A stretch of DNA of 14,932 nucleotides from JBFELU01 sp041551965 (lineage in GTDB: Bacteria > Actinomycetota > Acidimicrobiia > Spongiisociales > UBA11373). The translations under genes were made by a program, and so were the position numbers. Shown in pieces: positions 5,834 to 12,731 of this stretch. Within the stretch, counting starts at the first letter, position 1. Every line of letters begins with the position of its first letter. The stretch is taken from contig JBFELU010000063.1 in the NCBI GenBank assembly GCA_041551965.1, positions 1-14,932 of the forward strand. Reading direction: 5' to 3'. The notes beneath the pieces are model-generated. The model worked only from the letters and a program-made list of their open reading frames with translations. It was not told where the DNA came from and searched no databases.

Positions 5834-5980
5834 CGCACATTCCAACCGACCCGAGACCGCAGGTCCCCGCACGGGGCGAAGGATCAGGAGATCGCCGGCG
5901 CAGGTCGCTCCTCATCGGGGCTCCCGTGTCTTGGATCGGGGGCCCTCTCTCATGGGCCCGGGAAACACGAGGAGAAACGG
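5834..5980 (+). promoter_or_regulatory. Candidate ribosomal protein L10 leader (autoregulatory mRNA structure)
   Basis: The untranslated region before rplJ contains CCCGAGACCGCAGGT at 5850-5864. It resembles the kink-turn-like segment (GAAGACC-G-AGGT type) of L10 leaders, where the L10-(L7/L12) complex binds and represses translation. It is followed by a CCCC-GCAC-GGGG hairpin (5865-5876), an AGGAG...CTCCT pairing and a GGGCCC-8 nt-GGGCCC hairpin (5940-5959) just before the ribosome binding site. No open frame here looks coding. The family assignment rests on the motif, position and length; the full fold was not computed. Confidence 0.6.
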
Positions 5981-6712
5981 ATGCCACGTCCCGAGAAAGT
6001 CCAGGCGGTGGCCGAGATCAAAGAGCGGCTCGAGGAGTCGCCCGCGGTCTTTGTTGCCGAGTACGCCGGGCTGTCGGTCAAGGAGCAGCAGGAGCTCCGC
6101 CGGGGACTGCGGGCCGCCGACAGTGAGTTCAAGGTCGTGAAGATGACGCTGGCCCGCCGTGCGGCGAGCGAGCTCGGTCATGACGATCTGGTGGAGTTGC
6201 TGATCGGGCCCACCGGGCTGACCTTTGCGTCCGGCGACGCCGCCGTGACCGCCAAGGTGCTCAACGACTTCGCCAAGGAGCACGCCCAGTTGGTGCTCAA
6301 AGGTGCTCTGTTCTCGGGAGAGCTGTTGCCCCCCGAGCGCGTGGCCGAGCTCGCCGAGCTCGAGCCCCGTGAGGTCCTGCTGGCCAAGATCGCCGGCATG
6401 CTGCAAGCGCCGATGGCGAAGGCGGCCGGCCTGATGGTGGCGATGCCCCGGAACCTGGCAACCATGCTGCAGCAGCTGATCGACAAGCTCTCCGCGGAGG
6501 ACCCGGCTCCCGAGCCGGCCGCAGCGGGTGACGCCGTCGAGGAGGCTCCTGCAGAGGAAGCCGCAGCCGAGGTGGAGGAATCCGCCGAGACAGCCCCGGC
6601 CGCCGAGACGGCCGAGGCACCTGAAGACGATGAGACGGCCGAGCCGGAAGGCGAGGCCGGTGACGACGAGGCCGAGCCGGAAGGCGAGGCTGAAGAGGCC
6701 GAGGAGGCTTAG
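5981..6712 (+). CDS. rplJ: 50S ribosomal protein L10 with acidic C-terminal tail
   Basis: L10 is the base of the ribosomal stalk: it binds 23S rRNA next to L11 and holds the L7/L12 dimers. The N-terminal ~171 residues are the normal protein: RPEKVQAVAEIKERL, FVAEYAGLSVKEQQELRR, FKVVKMTLARRA (usually KVVKNTLARRA), then the L7/L12-binding helix region near KIAGMLQAPMAK and LATMLQQLIDKLS. Residues 172-243 are an added low-complexity Glu/Ala/Pro/Asp tail, making the product 243 residues instead of about 170-180. Within the tail a 21-base sequence is repeated exactly at 6637-6657 and 6670-6690, encoding the AEPEGEA repeat. The ATG follows a good site (GAGGAGAAA). rplL starts five bases after the stop. 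Confidence 0.97.
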   Translation: MPRPEKVQAVAEIKERLEESPAVFVAEYAGLSVKEQQELRRGLRAADSEFKVVKMTLARRAASELGHDDLVELLIGPTGLTFASGDAAVTAKVLNDFAKEHAQLVLKGALFSGELLPPERVAELAELEPREVLLAKIAGMLQAPMAKAAGLMVAMPRNLATMLQQLIDKLSAEDPAPEPAAAGDAVEEAPAEEAAAEVEESAETAPAAETAEAPEDDETAEPEGEAGDDEAEPEGEAEEAEEA

Positions 6713-6717
6713 GAACC

Positions 6718-7101
6718 ATGGCCAAGATCAACACCGACGAGCTGCTCGAGACCTTTGAGGGCATGACCGTGCTGGAGCTCTCCGAGTTCCTGAAGGCATT
6801 CGAGGAGAAGTTCGACGTGACCGCCGCGGCCCCCATGGCGGTGGCTGCCGCCCCGGTCGCCGGCGCCGGTGCCGCGGCCGAGGAGGAGAAGGACGAGTTC
6901 GATGTCGTCCTCACCGCCGCCGGCGACAAGAAGATCCAGGTGATCAAGGAGGTGCGCGCCCTCACCAGCCTCGGGCTGAAGGAAGCCAAGGCACTCGTGG
7001 ACGAGGCACCCAAGCCGGTCCTGGAGGCCGTGTCCAAGGAGGAGGCCGAAAAGGCCAAGGAGATCCTCGAGGGGGCCGGGGCCACCGTCGATCTCAAGTA
7101 A
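6718..7101 (+). CDS. rplL: 50S ribosomal protein L7/L12
   Basis: L7/L12 is the multi-copy stalk protein that recruits and activates translational GTPases such as EF-Tu. The 127-residue product has the dimerisation domain (about 1-35, MTVLELSEFLKAFEEKF), a flexible Ala/Pro/Gly hinge (about 36-57) and the factor-binding domain, with KKIQVIKEVRALTSLGLKEA and the end GAGATVDLK. TSLGLKEAK replaces the commoner TGLGLKEAK. It is five bases downstream of rplJ, with AGGA lying over the rplJ stop codon. A strong hairpin follows. Confidence 0.98.
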   Translation: MAKINTDELLETFEGMTVLELSEFLKAFEEKFDVTAAAPMAVAAAPVAGAGAAAEEEKDEFDVVLTAAGDKKIQVIKEVRALTSLGLKEAKALVDEAPKPVLEAVSKEEAEKAKEILEGAGATVDLK

Positions 7102-7122
7102 GACCGAATCCTCCTCGGTCCG

Positions 7123-7156
7123 AGAGGCGGGCACTGCGGTGCCCGCCTCTTTCGTT
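7123..7156 (+). terminator. Intrinsic terminator or attenuator after rplL
   Basis: A perfect 12-bp stem, AGAGGCGGGCAC (7123-7134) with GTGCCCGCCTCT (7139-7150), has a TGCG loop and is followed by TTCGTT. The T-tract is imperfect, so readthrough into rpoBC is plausible. A partial terminator between rplL and rpoB is known in E. coli. Confidence 0.8.
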
Positions 7157-7168
7157 ACCCTGACGACG

Positions 7169-7426
7169 ATGATCGGACCGATCCTGTTGGTGGGCGTCAT
7201 GGTGACGATCGGGGCCCTCACCGAGGGCGTCGCCGGTGCCGTGGGAGCGGGTCTCGCCGCGCTCGGCATGGTGGCTGCGGTGGCGGCCGGGGCCGCCCTG
7301 TGGGCGGTGCGGATGGGCCGGATGATGGAGCCCGCCGATGCCTGGCGGCTGGCGCCGCGACCCCCCCTGTTCGCCCGGTTGTGCGAGGCGGTCTATCGCC
7401 GTCTCCTTCCCCGCCCAGGATCTTGA
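7169..7426 (+). CDS. Small hydrophobic membrane protein, unrecognised family
   Basis: The frame encodes 85 residues from ATG 7169. Residues 1-17 (MIGPILLVGVMVTIGAL) and about 20-47 (Ala/Gly/Val rich, ending ALWAV) look like two membrane helices in a hairpin. The remainder is a basic, amphipathic cytoplasmic-type tail with RLAPRPPLFARLC and YRRLLPRPG. I do not recognise a family. There is no ribosome binding site, but TACCCT (7156-7161) ends seven bases before the ATG, which fits a leaderless transcript of the kind common in actinobacteria. The frame is also open upstream to 7139, but that would start inside the terminator hairpin. The stop overlaps the rpoB promoter -35. Codon use matches the neighbours. 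It could be a non-coding open frame, though the hydrophobic pattern argues for a real gene. Confidence 0.55.
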   Translation: MIGPILLVGVMVTIGALTEGVAGAVGAGLAALGMVAAVAAGAALWAVRMGRMMEPADAWRLAPRPPLFARLCEAVYRRLLPRPGS

Positions 7427-7451
7427 CCCCCCCGGTCGGGAGGGGTATGCT
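7423..7451 (+). promoter_or_regulatory. Candidate main promoter for rpoB-rpoC
   Basis: TTGACC (7423-7428) and TATGCT (7446-7451) are 17 bases apart, the best sigma-70-type promoter in the window. The -35 overlaps the stop codon of the small membrane protein gene. Transcription would start near 7458, giving a leader of about 127 bases. A second -10-like TACGCT at 7508-7513 has no clear -35. Confidence 0.65.
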
Positions 7452-7584
7452 GACGCCACAATTGAAGCGAAGCTGAAATGGCCGGCACCGCCGAGCCGGG
7501 GTAGCTCTACGCTATCCTGGCTTGCTGGCGTCTCCAGGCAGATTCCCGAGAAACCGTCCGCCGCATCGATGGAGGAGAAGATCG

Positions 7585-10500
7585 TTGGCTCGTGCGCGCA
7601 CCGATCGCTTGTCGTTCGCAAAGATCCCCCAAGTCCTTCCCCTACCCGACCTGCTATCCGTCCAACACGATTCGTTCTCGTGGTTCCTTGAGCGCGGCCT
7701 GAAGGAGATCTTCGAGGAGATCTCACCGATCGAGGACTTCACCGGCACGCTGGCGCTCGAGCTGACCGATCACCGCTTCGAAGACCCGACGATGGCGATC
7801 GAGGAGGCCAAGGAGAGGGACTCCAACTACTCCCGACCGCTGTTCGTCACCGCCCGGTTCATGAACCGCCAGACCGGGGAGATCAAGGAGCAGCAGGTCT
7901 TCCTGGGGGACTTCCCGATGATGACGCCCAACGGCACCTTCATCATCAACGGCACCGAACGGGTGGTGGTGAGCCAGCTGGTTCGCTCCCCGGGTGTCTA
8001 CTTCGACCAGAGCGTCGACAAGACCTCCGATCGCGACATCTACACGGCCAAGGTCATCCCCGGACGGGGGGCCTGGCTGGAGTTCGACATCGACAAGAAG
8101 GACACGGTCGGGGTGAGGGTCGACCGCAAGCGCCGCCAGTACGTGTCGACGTTCCTGCGGGCGCTCGACTTCGCCCAGACGGACGAGGAGATCCTGGCCC
8201 TCCTCGACGGTGCCCCGAGCGTCCAGGAGACGCTCGAGAAGGATTCCACCGAGGATCGTGACGAAGCGTTGCTGGATCTGTATCGCAAGCTGCGCCCCGG
8301 AGAGCTGACCACCGTCGAATCGGCCCGCAGCCTGATCAACACGCTCTTCTACAACCCCAAGCGGTACGACCTCACCCGGGTGGGCCGGTACAAGCTCAAT
8401 CAGAAGTTCGGGCGGCCCACGGTGAGCGTCGAGGACGTCGACGCCTACCGGCGGGATGAGATGGGCCTGCTGTCCAAGGAGGACATCCTCGACACCATCC
8501 GCTATCTCGTGAAGCTCCATGAGCGTGATCCGGAATACCGGACCGACGACATCGACCACTTCGGCAACCGCAGGGTGCGCACGGTCGGAGAGTTGATTCA
8601 GAACCAGATCCGGGTGGGTCTCACTCGGCTCGAGCGGGTGGTTCGAGAGCGGATGACGACACAGGATCCCGAGGCGATCACGCCCCAGAGCCTCATCAAC
8701 ATCCGCCCGGTCGTGGCGTCGATCAAGGAGTTCTTCGGGACTTCCCAGCTCAGCCAGTTCATGGACCAGCCGAACCCCTTGGCCGGGCTCACCCACCGGC
8801 GCCGCCTGTCGGCGCTGGGTCCGGGTGGGTTGTCCCGGGAGCGGGCCGGCTTCGAGGTTCGCGACGTGCACTCGTCGCACTACGGACGCATGTGCCCGAT
8901 CGAGACCCCCGAGGGGCCCAACATCGGCCTCATCGGTTCGCTGGCCACCTACGCCCAGGTCAATCGGTTCGGGTTTATCGAGACCCCCTATCGTCGGGTG
9001 GCCGACGGCAAGGTCACCGGGAGGGTCGACTACCTCACCGCCACGGAGGAGGAGCGGCACGTCATCGCCCAGGCCAATGCCCTGCTCGACGAGAACGGCA
9101 ACTTCCTCAACGACCGCGTCCTGGTTCGCCGCAGCGGGGGAGAGGTCGACTACGTCGAGCCGATCGAGATCGACTACATGGACGTCTCCCCGAAGCAGGT
9201 GGTCTCGGTGGCGACGGCGCTCATCCCCTTCCTGGAGCACGACGATGCCAACCGGGCGTTGATGGGATCCAACATGCAGCGTCAGGCGGTGCCCTTGCTG
9301 CGGTCGGAAGCACCGCTGGTGGGGACCGGAGTGGAGTCGCGGGCCGCCCAGGATTCAGGCGACATGATCGTTGCCGAAGCCGATGGTGAGATCGCCAACG
9401 TCACCGGGGACGAGATCGTCGTCTCGGGCACCGGGGGCCGCAAGACCTATCCGCTCAAGAAGTTCGTCCGCTCCAACCAGGGGACCTGCATCAACCAGAA
9501 GCCGGTGGTGGCGGTGGGCGACAAGGTCCGCGAGGGCGACGTGCTCGCCGACGGCCCCAGCACCGATCAGGGAGAGCTGGCCCTCGGCAAGAACCTGCTG
9601 GTGGCCTTCATGCCGTGGCAGGGCCACAACTACGAGGATGCCATTGTGATCTCGCAGCGCCTCGTCGAAGACGACGTGCTCACCTCGATCCACATCGAGG
9701 AATACGAGATCGAGGCTCGCGATACGAAGCTCGGCGCCGAGGAGATCACCCGGGACATTCCCAACGTGGCGGAAGAGGTACTGAGCGATCTCGACGACCG
9801 GGGCATCATCCGCATCGGCGCCGAGGTCGGCCCCGGCGACTATCTCGTCGGCAAGGTCACCCCCAAGGGGGAGACCGAGCTGACCCCCGAGGAGCGTCTG
9901 CTTCGGGCGATCTTCGGCGAGAAGGCGCGCGAGGTGCGTGACATGTCGCTGAAGGTGCCCCACGGCGAAGGAGGCAAGGCCATCGCCGTCAAGGTGTTCC
10001 GCCGCGAGGACGGCGATGAGCTGCCGCCGGGGATGAATGAGCTGGTTCGGGTCTACGTGGCCCAGCAGCGCAAGATCTCCGAGGGCGACAAGCTGGCAGG
10101 GCGCCACGGCAACAAGGGCGTCATCGCCAAGATCCTCCCGGTCGAGGACATGCCGTTCACCGAGGACGGCACGCCGGTCGACATCATCCTGTCGCCGCTC
10201 GGTGTGCCCTCCCGGATGAATCTGGGTCAGATCCTCGAGACCCATCTCGGATGGGCCGCCGCTCAGGGCTGGGAGCCCTTCGAGGGCGAAGGGATACCGG
10301 CCCAGGGCGCCAAGCCGTGGACCAGGGTGGCCACTCCGGTCTTCGACGGCGCCCGGGAGACCGAGATCATCTCGGTCCTCGAGAAGAGCCGTCCCTCGGC
10401 CGACGGTCTCCACCTCGTGGATGGGAGGGGCAAGGCGATCCTCTACGACGGCCGCACCGGGGACCCGTTCGACTCGCCGATCACGGTGGGTTACATCTAC

Positions 10501-10932
10501 ATCTTGAAGCTGCTCCACCTGGTGGACGACAAGATCCACGCCCGGTCGACCGGCCCCTACTCGATGATCACCCAGCAGCCGCTGGGGGGAAAGGCCCAGT
10601 TCGGAGGGCAGCGCTTCGGGGAGATGGAGGTGTGGGCCCTCGAGGCCTACGGAGCCGCCTACGCGCTCCAGGAGCTGCTGACGATCAAGTCGGACGACGT
10701 CCGGGGCCGGGTCAAGGTCTACGAGGCGATCGTCAAGGGGGAGAACATCCCGGAACCGGGTATCCCCGAATCCTTCAAGGTGCTCGTCAAGGAGATGCAG
10801 AGCCTCTGCCTCAACGTCGAGATGCTCTCGGCCGGCGAGGAAGTGGAGCTCCGCGAACTCGACGAAGACGCCTTCCGTACGGCCGAGTCACTCGGCATCG
10901 ATATTTCCCGACCCGAGCGGGGTGACGAATGA
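7585..10932 (+). CDS. rpoB: DNA-directed RNA polymerase subunit beta
   Basis: RpoB forms one pincer of core RNA polymerase and part of the active centre. I chose TTG 7585 as the start: GGAGGAG at 7571-7577 lies seven bases upstream and the protein then begins ARARTDRLSFAKIPQVLPLP, like other actinobacterial RpoB proteins. The frame extends to a TTG at 7522, but that adds an unrelated basic leader. The product is 1115 residues. Conserved stretches include FPMMTPNGTFIINGTERVVV, VIPGRGAWLEFDIDKKDTVG, and the rifampicin-binding cluster from about residue 385 (GTSQLSQFMDQPNP, then THRRRLSALGPGG), where the Asp, His and Ser positions tied to resistance are wild type. Lys836 and Lys844 in DKLAGRHGNKGV match the active-site lysines (E. 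coli K1065 and K1073). The stop overlaps the rpoC start by four bases (ATGA). Confidence 0.97.
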   Translation: MARARTDRLSFAKIPQVLPLPDLLSVQHDSFSWFLERGLKEIFEEISPIEDFTGTLALELTDHRFEDPTMAIEEAKERDSNYSRPLFVTARFMNRQTGEIKEQQVFLGDFPMMTPNGTFIINGTERVVVSQLVRSPGVYFDQSVDKTSDRDIYTAKVIPGRGAWLEFDIDKKDTVGVRVDRKRRQYVSTFLRALDFAQTDEEILALLDGAPSVQETLEKDSTEDRDEALLDLYRKLRPGELTTVESARSLINTLFYNPKRYDLTRVGRYKLNQKFGRPTVSVEDVDAYRRDEMGLLSKEDILDTIRYLVKLHERDPEYRTDDIDHFGNRRVRTVGELIQNQIRVGLTRLERVVRERMTTQDPEAITPQSLINIRPVVASIKEFFGTSQLSQFMDQPNPLAGLTHRRRLSALGPGGLSRERAGFEVRDVHSSHYGRMCPIETPEGPNIGLIGSLATYAQVNRFGFIETPYRRVADGKVTGRVDYLTATEEERHVIAQANALLDENGNFLNDRVLVRRSGGEVDYVEPIEIDYMDVSPKQVVSVATALIPFLEHDDANRALMGSNMQRQAVPLLRSEAPLVGTGVESRAAQDSGDMIVAEADGEIANVTGDEIVVSGTGGRKTYPLKKFVRSNQGTCINQKPVVAVGDKVREGDVLADGPSTDQGELALGKNLLVAFMPWQGHNYEDAIVISQRLVEDDVLTSIHIEEYEIEARDTKLGAEEITRDIPNVAEEVLSDLDDRGIIRIGAEVGPGDYLVGKVTPKGETELTPEERLLRAIFGEKAREVRDMSLKVPHGEGGKAIAVKVFRREDGDELPPGMNELVRVYVAQQRKISEGDKLAGRHGNKGVIAKILPVEDMPFTEDGTPVDIILSPLGVPSRMNLGQILETHLGWAAAQGWEPFEGEGIPAQGAKPWTRVATPVFDGARETEIISVLEKSRPSADGLHLVDGRGKAILYDGRTGDPFDSPITVGYIYILKLLHLVDDKIHARSTGPYSMITQQPLGGKAQFGGQRFGEMEVWALEAYGAAYALQELLTIKSDDVRGRVKVYEAIVKGENIPEPGIPESFKVLVKEMQSLCLNVEMLSAGEEVELRELDEDAFRTAESLGIDISRPERGDE

Positions 10933-12716
10933 CGACAGAACTGAGAACTCCCGGGACTGCGACCCTGGCACAGTTCTTCGACGAGCTGCGCATCGGTCTG
11001 GCGACCGCCGACCAGATCCGCGCTTGGTCGCACGGTGAGGTCAAGAAGCCGGAGACGATCAACTACCGGACTCTGAAGCCGGAGAAGGACGGCCTCTTCG
11101 ACGAGCGGATCTTCGGACCCTCGCGCGACTGGGAGTGCTATTGCGGCAAGTACAAGCGAGTGAGATTCCGCGGCATCATCTGCGAGCGCTGCGGTGTCGA
11201 AGTCACCCGGTCCAAGGTGCGTCGTGAGCGGATGGGCCACATCGAGCTGGCTGCTCCCGTCACCCACATCTGGTACTTCAAGGGTGTGCCCAGCAGGCTC
11301 GGGTATCTGCTGGACATGTCGCCGAAGGATCTGGAGAAGGTCATCTACTTTGCGGCCTACCTGATCACCCACGTCGACGACGAGAAACGGCAGAAGGACC
11401 TGCCGGAGCTCGAAGAGGCCATGGAGACCGAGCTCGTGCTGGTGGCCAAGGACTTCGACGAGTGGAACGAGGCTCGTCTGGAGCGGCTCGAATCGGAGCT
11501 GGCCCAGATGGAGGAGGCCGGCGCCAAGCCGCAGGAGATCTCGGCCGCTCGCCGCGAAGCCGAGCGGGAGATTCGCGACCGCAAGGAGCGTTCCGAGTAC
11601 GAAGAGGAGCTCATCCGGGAAGCCTTCGACACCTTCCGCACGATGAAGGTCAAGGATCTCGTCGAGTCCGAGCAGCTGTGGCGGGAGATCTTCGACCGCT
11701 ACGGCGAGTACTACTCGGGCGGCATGGGGGCAGAGGCGATCAAGGACCTGGTCGCTCGCTTCGACCTCGACGCCGAGATCGAGCGGCTGCGCGACGATCT
11801 CGACAGCGACTCGGCGCAACGACGCCAGCGCGCCACCAAGCGCCTCAAGGTCGTGGCGCCGTTCGCCTCTCGAGTCAACGATCCTCAAGCGATGATCCTC
11901 GAGTCCGTGCCGGTGATCCCCCCCGATCTCCGGCCGATGGTCCAGCTCGACGGTGGACGGTTTGCGACCAGCGACCTCAACGACCTGTACCGGCGTGTCA
12001 TCAACCGCAACAACCGTCTCAAGCGGCTGCTCGATCTCGGTGCTCCCGAGATCATCGTCAACAACGAGAAGCGCATGCTGCAGGAGGCGGTGGACGCCCT
12101 CTTCGACAACGGTCGGCGCGGTCGGGCGGTGACGGGTCCGGGCAATCGACCCCTCAAGTCGCTCTCCGACATGCTGAAGGGCAAGCAGGGCCGGTTCCGT
12201 CAGAACCTGCTCGGCAAGCGCGTCGACTACTCGGGTCGGTCGGTGATCGTGGTGGGACCGCAACTGCGTCTCCACCAGTGCGGCCTCCCCAAGGCGATGG
12301 CGCTCGAGCTGTTCAAGCCGTTCGTGATGAAGCGGCTCGTCGACCTCGATGTGGCGCAGAACATCAAGGCGGCCAAGCGCATGGTCGAGCGGCACCGTCC
12401 CCAGGTGTGGGATGTGCTTGCCGAAGTGATCCAGGAGCACCCGGTGCTCCTCAACCGGGCCCCCACGCTCCACCGGCTGGGCATCCAGGCCTTCGAGCCG
12501 GTGCTCGTCGAGGGCAAGGCGATCCAAATCCACCCGCTCGTGTGTGAGGCGTTCAACGCCGACTTCGACGGGGATCAGATGGCGGTGCACCTGCCCCTGT
12601 CGGCGGAGGCTCAGGCCGAGGCCCGGGTGCTGATGCTCTCGACCAACAACGTGCTCTCCCCGGCGCACGGCCGGCCGATCGTCACCCCGTCGCAGGACAT
12701 GGTGATCGGCATCTAG
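10929..12716 (+). CDS. rpoC: RNA polymerase subunit beta', N-terminal part, ended by in-frame TAG
   Basis: This is the first 595 codons of rpoC. It holds the zinc ribbon with Cys70, Cys72, Cys85 and Cys88, the clamp and the coiled-coil insertion with heptad-like acidic/basic helices (about 150-250) seen in actinobacterial RpoC. It also holds the lid/rudder region, the dock (DYSGRSVIVVGPQLRLHQCG) and the double-psi barrel with NADFDGDQM at 543-551, whose Asp545, Asp547 and Asp549 hold the catalytic magnesium. The reading stops at TAG 12714-12716 in PSQDMVIGI-stop, where relatives read G-[LI]-Y-Y-[LM]. The bridge helix and trigger loop are therefore missing from this piece, which could not work alone. 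The same frame resumes immediately after the TAG, so this is best read as one gene, 10929-14894, of 1321 codons before the final stop. M. tuberculosis RpoC is about 1316 residues. Confidence 0.93.
   Translation: MTTELRTPGTATLAQFFDELRIGLATADQIRAWSHGEVKKPETINYRTLKPEKDGLFDERIFGPSRDWECYCGKYKRVRFRGIICERCGVEVTRSKVRRERMGHIELAAPVTHIWYFKGVPSRLGYLLDMSPKDLEKVIYFAAYLITHVDDEKRQKDLPELEEAMETELVLVAKDFDEWNEARLERLESELAQMEEAGAKPQEISAARREAEREIRDRKERSEYEEELIREAFDTFRTMKVKDLVESEQLWREIFDRYGEYYSGGMGAEAIKDLVARFDLDAEIERLRDDLDSDSAQRRQRATKRLKVVAPFASRVNDPQAMILESVPVIPPDLRPMVQLDGGRFATSDLNDLYRRVINRNNRLKRLLDLGAPEIIVNNEKRMLQEAVDALFDNGRRGRAVTGPGNRPLKSLSDMLKGKQGRFRQNLLGKRVDYSGRSVIVVGPQLRLHQCGLPKAMALELFKPFVMKRLVDLDVAQNIKAAKRMVERHRPQVWDVLAEVIQEHPVLLNRAPTLHRLGIQAFEPVLVEGKAIQIHPLVCEAFNADFDGDQMAVHLPLSAEAQAEARVLMLSTNNVLSPAHGRPIVTPSQDMVIGI
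12714..12716 (+). other. In-frame amber codon inside rpoC
   Basis: The codons are GGC ATC TAG TAC CTG. Homologues have Tyr-Tyr after Gly-Leu/Ile, so a single C or T to G change of a Tyr codon (TAC or TAT) would create this TAG. No insertion or deletion is present. TAG also ends tuf, the putative anti-sigma gene, nusG, rplA, rplJ and rpoC itself, so TAG is clearly a stop codon in this genome. Confidence 0.95.
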
Positions 12717-12731
12717 TACCTGTCGGAGCTG

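Noticed and set aside
5799..6140. 113-codon plus-strand frame covering the rplA-rplJ gap
   Set aside because: It begins inside the promoter -35, overlaps rplJ in another frame, and encodes an Arg/Ser/Pro-rich sequence typical of shadow frames.
7516..7538. CCTGG...CCAGG inverted repeat in the rpoB leader as a riboswitch or attenuator
   Set aside because: Only five base pairs with a 13-base loop, no T-tract and no known riboswitch motif; likely chance.
7522..7584. rpoB starting at TTG 7522
   Set aside because: The 21 extra residues are Arg/Pro-rich and unlike RpoB N-termini, and there is no ribosome binding site; TTG 7585 has GGAGGAG at ideal spacing.
12714..12716. Genome-wide reassignment of TAG to an amino acid
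   Set aside because: tuf, the putative anti-sigma gene, nusG, rplA, rplJ and rpoC all appear to end at TAG at the expected C-termini, so TAG is a working stop codon here.
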